In this document: piece after piece, positions 24,695 through 36,077 of the stretch
How positions within the stretch are numbered: the first letter of the stretch is position 1
Layout: the number at the start of each line of letters is the position of its first letter
Assembly: GCA_946811695.1 (NCBI GenBank)
Contig: OX328123.1
Coordinates: forward strand, 125,351,896 to 125,415,895
Length of the DNA stretch: 64,000 bases
DNA from: Gonocerus acuteangulatus
Taxonomy: Eukaryota; Arthropoda; Insecta; Hemiptera; Coreidae
Reading direction: 5' to 3'
Translations under genes and position numbers: made by a program
Notes under the pieces: generated by a model
The model's database searches: none
The model's input: only the letters and a program-made list of their open reading frames with translations
What the model was told of the DNA's origin: nothing

Positions 24695-25756
24695 TTAATC
24701 TATTATTCCATAGAAAATTTGGTGAACATTTTTCAAATCAGTTCTTTTATTCACTGCTATTTTCGAATTTTTTAAAATATAAATATTTTCTTTTATTTTT
24801 CTTTTCAGGGTATTTCTTTCTTTATTTAATATTTTGAATTCTTTGAAATTGAAACTGTGTTTTCTTGTTATTGCATGATCCGTCAATGCTGTTCCGTTTT
24901 CTTGTGTGCCAATGCTCTTTACGTGTTGTATAATTCTTTTACCTAATAATTGCGCAGATTCCCCAATATAACATTTGTTACAGTCGTTGCAGTTGATTTT
25001 ATAAATATTATATTTTGAACTTGATGCTTTAACCCTGTCTTTAATATTACTAAATACATTGTCTATTGCATGTTTATATTTCCAGCCAATTTTACAAACA
25101 TCTTTACATATTGTTTTTATTTTGTTTTCTATAAGAGGATGATAATCGAAAGTAAAATATTGCTTAATTGGATTTACATCTTTGTCAATACTGTTATTTA
25201 AAACCAATTGTTTCCTTTTTTGTAAAAATAAGTGATTATTTAGCGTGGTTTCTTCTAATCTGCCGTTATTTTTAATGAAAAAATGATTAATATTAGTTTG
25301 CACCAATAATCTTTGTTTTTTGTTCGATATATCGGAATTATCATTAAGATCTCTTTTACGCTTATTATTCTGCACTTCCTTGTTTATTACTTCTGTTTTA
25401 ACTTTTTTAGATGGCCTTGATTCAATAAAAGTTTCAGAATATTTTCTTTTCTTTTTGTTTTGTAAATCGTTAAAAAAATCGTCCGGTAAATTAAAAAGTT
25501 GAGGTTCAAATTTACATTTATCACTATTTTCCGGAAGGTCAATTAATCGTTTATTATATATTATGTGTTTTTCAGCTCTTTTTATTTGAATTTCAATTAA
25601 ATCCCTAGGGTAATTATTTTCCGTGAATAAATTTCTCAATTTATTTTTTATTTCACTGTAAAATTTAGGAGATGTTCTCCGTAAAGCTGATAATGTTCTG
25701 TTATATAAAAGGTTCTTTTTGAAATTAAAAGGGTGGCTGGAGTAAAAATTAATCAT
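24695..25756 (-). pseudogene. Penelope-like protein, C-terminal half with GIY-YIG endonuclease
   Basis: This 353-codon open frame starts inside the element; the ATG at 25756 is an internal Met, and the frame begins at an internal deletion. Residues 1-120 match the region following the RT in copy 2. A lysine-rich linker has 'RPSKKVK' and 'NKRKRD', likely nuclear signals. From about residue 249 a GIY-YIG nuclease follows: 'YKINCNDCNKCYIGES' with the zinc-binding cysteines of the Penelope type, the catalytic Arg in 'LLGKRIIQH', and a later Glu in 'KENIYI'. In this family the nuclease cuts target DNA for insertion. With the RT missing, this copy cannot move by itself. Confidence 0.88.
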
Positions 25757-25925
25757 CCTTGTTGAATGATATGTCTTAGGTTTCCATTTATAACATAAGC
25801 CTTTGCGACCTATTACACAGGTCTACAACCAAAAATTTGATTTGATGATTTTGGCTAATCTCTGTGTTTCTCGGTGTGCTGAGGCCGAGAATGAAGTCCG
25901 TTTTTCTCTATCACGTACAGATTTT

Positions 25926-26310
25926 TTTCAAATCCATAGAACATAATATACCTGCTATACACATAAATTTGGTAAGAAGTAGGTTTTTTTTTTTTTCCAA
26001 ACGATTTCTCTTTTTATAAACAGACATCTTTCACTAGGTGGTGTAGGCAATGACCCCCTCAGTAGATGTTGTAGGCCTGAGGGTGTCTAGGCACGACCTG
26101 TTCAGACAGGAACGTACTTGTTTGGTCTCAGATGTCACCGTCTGAAGCTAAACAAGATTGAACCTGTTGTATCAGGAACTTGGAGCTAAATTTCTGTTCA
26201 TTCTCTCAGTTCAGTAGTATCAACTGAAGTGAACACATTCACTGAGGTCTCTTAGTTGTGTCAAAGTGATTAAGAACGTATTTTAAGGTTTGAAAGTGCA
26301 TTTAGACAAA
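25926..26310. other. Non-coding leader ahead of the decayed gene at 26311
   Basis: 25988-26000 is a T-run. 26190-26280 (CTCAGTTCAGTAGTATCAAC...) directly precedes the ATG at 26311 and may be the 5' UTR of that gene copy. No TATA box stands out. Confidence 0.4.
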
Positions 26311-28021
26311 ATGTCTCATCGTCGTTGTGTTACCAGTCCAGACTACTTCTGTTTTATCTGTGGTGAGTACACAGTTAAGAAATACCAACGAAATATAACA
26401 GGTTTTGTCAAAAATGTATATTATGCATATTTTGGCTTGAGAATAGGAGATCAAGATAAAGTGTGGGCTCCTCACAAAGTATGCCATAGCTGCGTAGAAA
26501 AACTTCGCTTATGGTACAAAGGAGAGTTAAAATCTTTCGGATTTGCTATCCCAATGATGTGGAGGGACAAAAAAAACACGTTAATGACTGTTACTTTTGT
26601 AATTGTCATGTTCAAAGCTATAATTCCAAAAATCATAACCTCATTAACTACCCTAATGTGGAATCTGCTAGTCGTCCGGTACCACACGGTCCTGGATTGA
26701 CAGTTCCTCAGCCCACTCGTGACTTGGGCAGTATAGATAGGGAAGCTAATAGAGAAGACAGTATGTCGTAGAGCGATGAAGTACACCGTGAGTTCAAAGC
26801 AAGCAGTTCAGAAGATGAACCTCAGCTTATTTCTCAACAGGAGTTGAACCACTTAGTGAGAGATCTTGGACTTCCAAAAGATGCAGCTCAGTTGCTTGGC
26901 TCCCGTCTTAAAAACAAAAATTTATTACAGCCAGGCAATTCTTCTTTTTCATGGTATCGACACCGTGAAGCAGTTTTTGTTCCTTACTTTGCTCTGGATG
27001 AGAATCTTATTTATTGCAAAGACATTCTTGGTCTGATGGGTCAATTTGGTAAACAATATGACCCGATTCATTGGCGTCTATTCATAGACTCATCAAAGCG
27101 AAGTCTAAAGGCTGTTTTGTTGCACAATGGCAATACTTATGCTTCAGTTCCAGTTGGCCATTCGGTACATTTAAAAGAAACATACGAAAATTTGTCATTA
27201 GTTCTCGAACGAATTCATTATAATGAGCATAACTGGTTGATATGTGGAGACTTGAAAGTACTTACTATGCTCTTAGGTCAGCAATCAGGGTACACCAAGT
27301 TCCCTTGTTTTTTATGTTATGGGATAGCTGAGACAGAAATTCCCATTGGAACAACAAAGACTGGCCATCACGAGGAGCTCTGTCGCCAGGCCAAAAAAAT
27401 GTAATTAGGAGAAGTTTGGTTCCTTCTGACAAAATCCTGCTACCTCCTCTACACATAAAGCTAGGGCTGATAAAACAATTCGTAAAGTCTCTCAATAAAG
27501 AAGGTGAATGTTTTAAGTACTTATGCTCCAAGTTCCCACGATTAAGTGATGCAAAGCTAAAAGAGGGGATCTTTGTAGGCCCAGATATTCGGAAACTTTT
27601 CACAGATCCACATTTCACTCAGACCATGAATGAGAAGGAGAAGGAAGCTTGGAATTCTTTTAAAGATGTTGTTGAGAAGTTCCTTGGTAACGTGAAGGAT
27701 CCCAACTACAGAAGTATCGTGGAAGGCATGTTGAAGCCATTTCAATTACAAGGTTGCAACATGAGTTTGAAGGTTCACTTCTTACATTCGCATGTGGACT
27801 ATTTTCCGGAAAACTTAGGGGAAGTAAGTGAAGAACGAGGGGAAAGGTTCCATCAGGACATCCAGGAAATGGAACGTAGGTATCAGGGCAAATGGAACGT
27901 AAACATGAGGCTGACTATTGTTGGATGCTGCAGCGTGAATCATCTGAAGAGTCCTACAGCCGGAAACGAACACGGAGAAATTTTCAAGAGAAAAAAATAC
28001 GTTTTCATAAAAATAATAACT
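26311..28021 (+). pseudogene. Decayed intronless gene of a multicopy arthropod family, function unknown
   Basis: From the ATG at 26311 ('MSHRRCVTSPDYFCFICGEY') one continuous protein of about 565 residues can be followed to a TAA at 28021, if at least three frameshifts (near 26567, 27316 and 27907) and two or more in-frame stops (26769-26771 and one near 27325) are allowed for. Paired cysteines (CFIC, CHSC, CYFC, CFLC) suggest zinc binding. Other readable blocks are 'WRLFIDSSKRSLKAVLLHNG', 'PPLHIKLGLIKQFVKS', 'FVGPDIRKLF' and 'GERFHQDIQEMERRYQGKW'. I recognise these as typical of uncharacterised, highly multiplied, intronless proteins in arthropod genomes, which suggests a mobile origin. No known nuclease or polymerase motif is evident. 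Family A copy 2 lies directly downstream. Confidence 0.65.
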
Positions 28022-28148
28022 AAATATGCCACTGTTAATTCTGAAGCTGTTATTTCTACACATTTATGTATTTTGTACAGTAAACAACATTGAAATAACT
28101 AAAAGATCATGGAAATAAATGAAAACTCTTATTCGCCAATTCTGTTTT

Positions 28149-28279
28149 TAGCACTTTCCTCCGAAGGAAAGTAGCTATTGAGGTTGGACTCATGACGGAA
28201 TTTTTGAAAAATTTCTTCAAATCTTTATCGATCCTTCCTAGTAGACACCGAAAATGACCCCCGTTAAAATTTATATATA

Positions 28280-28339
<60 letters not shown>

Positions 28340-29404
28340 TATATATATATATGTGTCTGTTAACACGATAGCGGCCAGAGTTTTTGTTTTTTCGTCACGA
28401 AACTTGGTATATAGCATTCAATTAGCAAACGATTGAACGAGTTCGTTAACCACCAATGTCGGTCCACCGGAAGGGGGGGGGTTTACCCCGAACCCAAAAC
28501 ACTTATTTGACTATGTCAGCCGTAATATTTGTTATATTTCAACGAAACTTGGCATTCATAGTGGTAATATAGAGAGAAAAGTGTGATATAAAAATGAACT
28601 AAATCGGTTCATTAGGAGGGGGGGTTTACTCCGGACCCACAATACCAATTCGCCACTACCAGCCGTGATTTTAGGTATATTTCGACGAAACTCGGTATTC
28701 GTAGTGCTAATCCACAGGTAAATATGTGTTGTAAAAATAAACGAAATCGGTTCATTAGGAGGGGGGGTTTACTCCGAACCCACAAAACCAATTCGCCACT
28801 ACCAGCCGTGACTTTTGGTATATTTCGACGAAACTCGGTATTCGTAGTGGTAATCTACAGGTAAATATGTGTTGTAAAAATAAACTAAATCGGTTCATTA
28901 GAAGGGGGGGGGGGTTTACTCCGGACCCAAATTCCTAATATACTCATACCGGTCGTAATTTCTGCTGTATTGTAACGAAACGCGGTATACGTCGTGGTTA
29001 ACTCATGAGAAAGAAGTGTTGTAAAAATGAGCTGAATCGGTCAATCGGAAAGCGGGGGTTTAATTTGTAATATATTTGAATAGAAAAGCCGGCAGACGTA
29101 GGTTCACAAAGCCGCCGCAAGGAGCGCTTTCTACCACTGGAGTGACTGTATCCTGTTCCTGCGTTAGATCAAAATAAGATAATATGAGGATTTTTGTATT
29201 TATTACGTAGTGTAGTAGGTACCATGTGTAAACATAACTCTGGATGCAAATTAATAATTGATCAGTTACTCATTACAAAATGAGAACTATTCAGGTTTTT
29301 TTTTTATTTATGTAGGATATTTTAAGCAAATTGTTCTGGAAAGCAGTCTACACTACCCAAATTCTGAGGAAAGTGCTTAGTTATGCAGCTCCTGCGTGAC
29401 GGAC
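28149..29404 (+). mobile_element. Family A element, copy 2
   Basis: Same order as copy 1: TAGCACTTTCCTC palindrome start, (TA)n at 28271-28353, three ~143-bp units with G-runs (28590-28920), GAGGAAAGTGCTTAG and the GCAG-CTC-CTGC hairpin, ending GTGACGGAC. T-runs flank both sides (CTGTTTT | TTTCTTTT). No target duplication. Confidence 0.88.
28271..28353. repeat. (TA)n microsatellite inside family A copy 2
   Basis: Long TA tract with one GC interruption, at the same place as in copy 1. Confidence 0.95.
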
Positions 29405-29449
29405 TTTCTTTTAATGGTAGTACCTCTGCCCTTACTTGAGATTGAACAA

Positions 29450-30808
29450 TTTCCTTACGTGATAGAGAGGGACTGACCTCATGTTAGGCTTCAGCACGCC
29501 AAGGAGCATAGAGATTGACCAAAATCATCAAATCAAATTTCAGAAAGATTATTTTTGTAGACCTGTGTTATCAGTGCATGTGAATCCCCAATACAAAAAC
29601 TAGCGAAAATGTTAGGAGATGATCTAAAATTATTCTGTGATAATAACCCTTTTGATATTTTAAGTGCGACACATTTAATAGACAATCTTAAAGATATTAA
29701 GATTTTACCGGATTTTAAATTAGTATCATTTGACGTGGTTAACATGTTCCCAAATATTCCCGTAGAGTTAGCAATCAAAATAATAAATAACAATTGGAAC
29801 CAGATTGAAAAACACACAAAAATTAAAAATAAAGAATTATTCATCGAAGGAATTCGCTTATGTTGCAAATTTGGATATTTTCAATTTAATAATAAATTAT
29901 ATAAACAACTTTATGGCATACAGATGGGAAACCCACTTTCAATAGCTATTAGTGGAATAGTTATGAATTTTATTCTTATAGAACTTATTTCGGAGGTCAA
30001 AATTAAAATACAGTTTTTATACAGATACGTCGATGACCTTATTTTATGCGTAAAAGAAAATGACATAGATGAGCTTTTAAACATTTTTAATAATAAATGC
30101 AATAATTTGCAGTTTACAAAAGAGTTAGAAGTGAATAAAAGTTTGGGATTTTTGGATATGGAAATAATTAGAAATGAGAATAATTTCCTAGAGTATAAAT
30201 GGAAACCTAAGACATATCATTCAACAAGGATGATTAATTTTTACTCCAGCCACCCTTTTAATTTCAAAAAGAACCTTTTATATAACAGAACATTATCAGC
30301 TTTACGGAGAACATCTCCTAAATTTTACAGTGAAATAAAAAATAAATTGAGAAATTTATTCACGGAAAATAATTACCCTAGGGATTTAATTGAAATTCAA
30401 ATAAAAAGAGCTGAAAAACACATAATATATAATAAACGATTAATTGACCTTCCGGAAAATAGTGATAAATGTAAATTTGAACCTCAACTTTTTAATTTAC
30501 CGGACGATTTTTTTAACGATTTACAAAACAAAAAGAAAAGAAAATATTCTGAAACTTTTATTGAATCAAGGCCATCTAAAAAAGTTAAAACAGAAGTAAT
30601 AAACAAGGAAGTGCAGAATGATAAGCGTAAAAGAGATCTTAATGATAATTCCGATATATCGAACAAAAAACAAAGATTATTGGTGCAAACTAATATTAAT
30701 CATTTTTTCATTAAAAATAACGGCAGATTAAAAGAAACCACGTTAAATAATCACTTATTTTTACAAAAAAGGAAACAATAATGACCCCATGCCTCCTAGG
30801 ATAAAAAA

Positions 30809-30812
<4 letters not shown>
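29450..30812 (+). mobile_element. Penelope-like element, copy 2 (GIY-YIG part deleted)
   Basis: It carries the same leader as copy 1 (ACGTGATAGAGAGGGAC...ATCATCAAATCAAATT), an RT frame, then a jump at AGGAAACAA to TAATGACCCCATGCCTCC, which in copy 1 lies beyond the nuclease. About 970 bp, including the GIY-YIG domain, are therefore missing. It runs into (TA)n and the inverted terminal repeats at 30893-31360. Confidence 0.85.
29609..30781 (+). pseudogene. Penelope-like reverse transcriptase, C-terminally truncated
   Basis: A 390-codon open frame. 'FKLVSFDVVNMFPNIPVELA' is the RT block with the first catalytic Asp, 'YGIQMGNPLSIAISG' is the template-grip block, and 'FLYRYVDDLILC' (residues about 137-148) is the YVDD catalytic pair. 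From about 'MINFYSSHPFNFKK' it overlaps copy 1 almost identically, including the 'KVKTEVINKEVQN' linker. It stops at TAA where the internal deletion joins. Sequence upstream of 29609 is continuous ('NPQYKNLAK'), so the ATG is probably internal and the N-terminus incomplete. Penelope RTs are related to telomerase and prime on cut DNA. Confidence 0.88.
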
Positions 30813-30886
<74 letters not shown>

Positions 30887-30890
30887 ATAT
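30809..30890. repeat. (TA)n microsatellite
   Basis: TA tract with a GT interruption between Penelope copy 2 and the inverted terminal repeats. Confidence 0.95.
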
Positions 30891-30969
30891 TATTTAATGC
30901 GTTTCGTTCTTTTAGGCTTAGGGTCGGAAAAAGTAGTACTTCCTTGTATCACACCACTTTATTTTTCAT

Positions 30970-31014
30970 GCCCTACATGTTTCGTGCTTAATTCATTCGC
31001 ACCTTATCAGGGGT
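30970..31014 (-). ncRNA. Hammerhead-like motif, left arm (mutated)
   Basis: Same layout as the right arm, but the core reads CTGATAA, losing the catalytic G8, and stem I has an A in place of G. Probably inactive. Confidence 0.5.
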
Positions 31015-31239
31015 ACTTCTACAATAAAATCCATTTTTGTACCTCCCAATATTAAACATATTTAAAATATACAATATTTTAGAAATCTAGATTTTAAAAT
31101 AACTTTAACAAGGTTTTTTTTTATTTTATTAAAGTCCTATGTTTGTTAAAGTTATTTTAAAATCTGGATTTCTAAAATATTGTATATTTTAAATATGTTT
31201 AATATTGGGAGGTACAAAAATGGATTTTGATGTAGAAGT

Positions 31240-31284
31240 GCCCCTGATGAGGTGCGAATGAATTAAGCACGAAACATGTAGGGC
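31240..31284 (+). ncRNA. Hammerhead-ribozyme-like motif, right arm
   Basis: GCCC-CTGATGA-G-GTGC, loop, GCAC-GAAAC-AT-GTA-GGGC: stem I GCCC/GGGC, intact CUGAUGA core, stem II GTGC/GCAC, GAAA, minimal stem III, and GUA as the cleavage triplet. One extra G precedes stem II, as in the motif at 24292. Confidence 0.6.
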
Positions 31285-31387
31285 ATGAAAAATAAAGTGG
31301 TGTGATACAAGGAAGTACTACTTTTTCCGATCCTAAGCCTAAAAGAACGAAACGCATTAAGAAATATTTTGGGGCATCTACAAGAAT

Positions 31388-31388
<1 letters not shown>

Positions 31389-31443
<55 letters not shown>
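31389..31443. repeat. (TA)n microsatellite
   Basis: Pure TA following the Penelope terminus ATCTACAAGAATAATAATA. Confidence 0.95.
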
Positions 31444-31446
<3 letters not shown>

Positions 31447-32113
31447 CAGGGTGTCCCAGCATATGTGTCCACCCCCTTTTTCTCCTAGAGTTGTAGGAAT
31501 TTCGAAATGAAACTTGATAGGTTATAGTTATGTTGTATGAGGTTTCTTTTGAAGGTTTAGTTGACTTAGTAACATTCTCCAGTTTTTCTCCAGCGCATCT
31601 AACTCGTGAGTTTCCAATGGCAACAGGTAAATTTTATGACGAATTCTGATAGAAAATTTAATTTTAAGACTAATTTATTCTGAGACATCTTTTGATCCGA
31701 CACACCGTTTGCGCGTGAAACGCAAAAAACTGAAAAATATCGCCCTTTTGTAGACAAATTCCTATTTATCACTGAAACCAAGCCTTGTACGTAAAAACAC
31801 CTCTATACAAACGTTGTAGCCTATTAATTTTCCTTTCAGATGATACCAAGATCAAAGATGTAGATTGAATATTTAACGGGATATTATGAATGAAAAATAT
31901 GCCTTAAAAGTTTTAAAAAATAACAATTCAGAAAATCGATATGAATAGAAAAAAATAGCTATCATAAACAATAAAAAAATCACTGACGATAGAGCTGTAG
32001 TCTCTGAAAGCATGCTTTGACAGTAAAATAAATCATTTGTAGTGGAGACCTGGAGTTGTTGGTGTTTCTATTTGATGCAGTACCACCACCGTCCAGCCAA
32101 AACAATGTCAAGA
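31444..32113. other. Non-coding stretch
   Basis: Begins TACAGGGTGTCCCAGCATATG, similar to 15525, a likely element terminus without a visible partner. No gene is seen. Confidence 0.5.
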
Positions 32114-32120
32114 CATATAT

Positions 32121-32156
<36 letters not shown>
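32114..32156. repeat. (TA)n, left flank of a MITE
   Basis: TA tract; it continues at 32413-32484 beyond the MITE. Confidence 0.9.
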
Positions 32157-32409
32157 CGCACTAGTATTTCTAAAGTGACATAACTCAAAATAAAACTTAA
32201 CTGAACATTTGTCACTATTACCTATGTAGGGGGCTTAGCATTAAGACAGGGAGGGTGAAACAAGTGCCCTCTGGTGTACAACCTCTGAATCTAGGTGCAT
32301 ATAGTTTTGATGGTTGATAAAGAGATATTTACTATGACTTTTATAGTCCTAACTACGACGGTGTGAATAAAACCGATTTTTTAATTGTGTCAGTTTAGAA
32401 ATACTAGTG

Positions 32410-32411
<2 letters not shown>
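32157..32411. mobile_element. 255-bp MITE inserted in a (TA)n tract
   Basis: CGCACTAGTATTTCTAAAGT at the left end; the right end is its inverse with one mismatch, followed by a further matching GACA. TA repeats border both sides, so the target was TA. No coding capacity; Tc1/mariner-like. Confidence 0.88.
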
Positions 32412-32412
<1 letters not shown>

Positions 32413-32481
<69 letters not shown>

Positions 32482-32484
32482 ATG
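32413..32484. repeat. (TA)n microsatellite, right flank of the MITE
   Basis: TA with a TTTA interruption. Confidence 0.95.
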
Positions 32485-33191
32485 TCTGTACCTTATTGTG
32501 GCATAAATAAAAGAAGGTAGCTAATTCGCTAAAAGCCCTTCTTGGGTCAATGGTAGCCTATAGAAGAGTAAAAAGAGTAAATACTCCTTAGAGAAAGTGT
32601 CGAAAAGAGGATTAGCTTTTTCTTAAGATGGCTGTGGAGGAGAAAAGGATCATTAAGGCTGTGGAAAGGGGTTGAGGTCCTGGGCATCACAGATCTCGGA
32701 TAAGCCGATTTAAAGCTCCAGCCATGATGCGTCATTCTTCAATAGGGATTTTCAGACATTTTTCTTACGACCCTCTCATCTCTTATTTAACGCCTCCCTT
32801 CCGGAATAAATTCCCTTTAAAGGGGGAAGAAAATTTAATAATTTACTTGCTATATTACATTATTTATAGCCGGGCCCATTTCTCTCCTTCCCCCTTCATA
32901 ATGGATGACTCGTCGTTAAATAGATCGGAATAGGAGTGTTATTGACAGCTTCTCTAATAGCTACCTTTTTTTCTAATCGACTTTCAAATTATCCCTTCAT
33001 AGTATGAAAAAAATATGTGATTAGGCTATAACTAGCCGGACCAAATAGTAAACTTTACATAAATTCTAGAATCACTGGGTCATCTTAGCGTGTTTCCATA
33101 TAATGATATGGTAATATATGTAATAACTTTTTATTTATTTATCAAACTTATTATTGTTTTTCTTTTAGCCTAAGTTTGTTTTTCCAGAGAT
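32485..33191. other. Non-coding stretch, nothing recognised
   Basis: Short frames only; no motif. Confidence 0.5.
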
Positions 33192-33264
33192 AAATCAACA
33201 GTACGAATGACAATTTTTCATCACTTATGAAGTGATGAAAAATTGTCATTCGTACTGTTGATTT
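33192..33264. repeat. Perfect 35-bp hairpin with a 3-nt loop
   Basis: AAATCAACAGTACGAATGAC... to CATCACTT, loop ATG, then the exact inverse. No mismatch in 35 pairs. Confidence 0.95.
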
Positions 33265-35587
33265 AAACTACATTTATTTAAACTACATTATTTTCCAATT
33301 ACTTTCTTTATAATTTATTTTAAAAGTGGCGAATGGTTGTTTAAACGCTCATAATTAATATTATTTAATGCTTAACATAGACGCCTCTTCAGGATCAACT
33401 TAACATAATATATACATAATTTTAGCCTTAACTAAGAAACACCATTCTCAGGGCCACGTCTAGCCTAACATAATAAAACGAACATGTCCGTTATCAGTCA
33501 GCTGATTATAATCAATAGTTTCGTGTTAAGATCCATTACAGGTAAAGCTTTTATCATTATTAAATAAAAACGGTTGATTTCAATATTCCTAAATTTCGCC
33601 TATAACATTGAAATAATTGTTTAAGTATTTGACCACCGTTTTTTTTTTTTTTTTTTTTTGTACTATTAATTGTATGTATATTTTGTTTTATTTTCATTTT
33701 TATTAGGTTCTTTCCTTTATCCAATATTTCAACTTTCTGGAAGTTAACTTTGTGTCTATATTTTATTTACTTTTACAAAAAACAAAAACAAAGGGTCACA
33801 AATTTAAAATATAATTACTTTCTTGCCTTAGAAAGTTTTATTTGTATTTTTATTTATTAATCTTCTTTTTTTAATCCTTAGTTTTTTTTTTGTAATTAGT
33901 AGATTGATGTGTATAATTGTGTTGAGCGAATCGCCTTCGTTACGAATGCTCACGCATAAATAAATAAATATAATGTTGTCATATAACACACAGATTAGAT
34001 AATTATTCTAGGATTAAATTTATAAAACCACTATTTTGTATCTACACACACAAAGGAGATGTGGGTTCGAGTACCACCTCCAGCAGGTCGGGTTTATTCA
34101 TCTATGGGTCTGCTAAAAAAATTGGGAGCTGTACTCATCCAAAGGAAAGGGTGGCAAACTTTAGATAACTTGACGCTAAAACCAGAATTTCGATGCGCAA
34201 AACAATACTGTTTATTTTTGTAGAAACTTTAATTACTCCTGTAAGACGAAAATGTTGTTTTGCTTCAGATAAATATGTCCATAACTCTGCTATCTGTATG
34301 AAACTGTGGCACATCAATAAATCGACTTTTTTTATAAAAACCTCGGTAGCATCATTCGGAGCACAGGCGAGTAAAGATCGGGAGATTCTAGTCCTCAAAT
34401 TTCAGCCAAGCGAGTTAATTTTTCATAATATATCGTTTCCATGGAAATAAAATTGGTCTTACAAATCTTCATGTACCATATATTGTGAAATGTGTCCTAT
34501 CAAAGTTCATAACTTAAACTTATTTTATAGTAAATATATTAGGTTTTTAAAACAGTTTTCTTTCGTTTAAAACGTTTTCCCAACCATGTTTCACATATTT
34601 AACAAAATATGTGAAATATCCAGAACTACTTTCTGCTGATATTTCTTTTTAATAATAATACTTTATTTACTCTGTATATTGAAGGTGGAATAAATTTTAA
34701 ACTGAAAAAGGTTTCTTCACAATCCGTCTGTTAGGTCTAAAATTAAAGTTTTCATTCAAGGATTCATTACTTCAAAATACCGATAATTCTCTTTAGCCGG
34801 AAGCCAATTAACACAAAAAATAGACACGGGAATTCGGATGGTTAGGGAACATGATATTTCTTAAGTATTTTTCTGTGTACGTAATAACATTCACTAGATG
34901 TATATTATATTACATAAAAGGATCTTCAGACATATAATACGATAATATTAAATAATTAACGAAGGGTATATTGAGGTATTCAATATTTCTTTTGTTAATC
35001 GTGTAACATTATCTAAATTTCAACGTTTACACAATTAACTATTCGCTCATTAAAACCCTGATGTCTTCTACCTGCGAAAAACTAATGATCAATAAGGAAA
35101 AATAAGAAATAATTGCTTAATACTTTAATTTAGTTGATACAGTATAGTTTTAAAATACGCATCCATTTTTAGCAATTTTCTTCAAAGTACGGATATAGAT
35201 GATTATGTATTGAGAGGGTAGATGGTTGACCGTTGAAATTCAAAAGGATAAGTAACCTACTGATTAGAAGAAGGAGAAACTAAACCCACGAGGGTTTAAT
35301 CATTTCTGAATGTGGAGACTTGCTTCTCATTTCTGAATTTTGAGTGTGAGAGGTTAGAAAGGAGGAAGGGGGGGAGGCGTGTGGAAGTACATATTTTTTT
35401 CAAATTTATATATGAGCATCCACAAATTATGCGATTCGCTAATAACGAGTATTAAATATCGTCACTATCACGTCAAAGTATCGTATACGAAAATCGGTAC
35501 TTTTCAATAAATCAATATAAAGCTTTAATAGTGATTCTAAAATCAGCGCCTATACAAAATGATAATTATAAATATTTTTTCTATGTA
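33265..35587. other. Non-coding stretch with a tRNA-like scrap
   Basis: 34058-34085 (GATGTGGGTTCGAGTACCAC) has a B-box with a pairing T-arm and is probably a SINE remnant. 34565-34625 (TTTTCCCAACCATGTTTCAC) resembles repeat R. T-run at 33642-33659. Overlapping frames at 34135-34450 on both strands are not convincing genes. Confidence 0.5.
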
Positions 35588-36060
35588 CAGTTATACCTCG
35601 TTAACCCGGACCAGTTTTGGAAACGAAATTATGTTGTTCAGTGTAGTAACTGAAGACGCCTTTTACAGACGATAAATTGCTATTCTCAGAAGGTAAATTA
35701 CGCGAGTTTTCCTAGCTTCACGGTCGAGGTAGAGTATCGTCTCGATGTTTCGCTTACTCGTTGTCCGCGATTTAGGCGAAACGTTAAAACTTTGTTGTGA
35801 CTATGGAAAAAAGGATGGAAGCATTGACAAGAACCGAAAAGGGAGAATCGTTGAAGAACATTGCAGCAGATCTGATAACGAGAATAGAAAACGCTTTACT
35901 GTTTGTATCTAAAAATTGTAGATTTATTAACCTCACGACCGAAACTCGAAGATCACCACCTTCATTTTTGCTAAATTTTATTTCGAAGGAAGAAAGAAGA
36001 TTAATCCATAAAAGGATCCCAAAGAGAATGACAGTGAAGCCCAAACTTTGAATTATGAGC
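35588..36060 (+). pseudogene. pogo/Tigger element 5' end with transposase N-terminus
   Basis: TA is followed by CAGTTATACCTCGTTAACCC, a terminus typical of pogo/Tigger elements (CAG...ATACCTCG). About 215 bp downstream an ATG-led frame (35797-36051) reads 'RMEALTRTEKGESLKNIAAD', matching the first helix-turn-helix of CENP-B/pogo transposases, and later 'HKRIPKRMTVKPKL', near the usual linker. The recognition helix is scrambled and the frame stops at 36051, followed by a G-run at 36064-36077. The second DNA-binding domain, the DDE core and the right terminus are not seen. Confidence 0.65.
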
Positions 36061-36077
36061 ACTGGGGGGGGGGGGGG

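Larger units (their letters stand above)
24191..25925 (-). mobile_element. Penelope-like element, copy 1 (5' RT part deleted)
   Basis: The minus-strand order is a leader (25800-25925, shared with the leader of copy 2 at 29460-29570), a junction at 25790, the end of the RT region, a basic linker, a GIY-YIG domain, and a terminal repeat containing a hammerhead-like motif (24292-24336). It ends ATATTTTGGGTCATCTATAAGAATAA next to TA repeats, nearly the same terminus as at 31360-31390. Most of the RT domain is absent relative to copy 2. Confidence 0.85.
30893..31360. repeat. Inverted pair of Penelope-type terminal repeats
   Basis: Left arm 30893-31111 and right arm 31143-31360 are near-perfect inverse copies of about 218 bp, separated by about 31 bp. 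Each arm contains the hammerhead-like motif and AAAGTGGTGT, as in the terminal repeat of copy 1. Penelope elements are known for partial and inverted terminal repeats. Confidence 0.9.
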
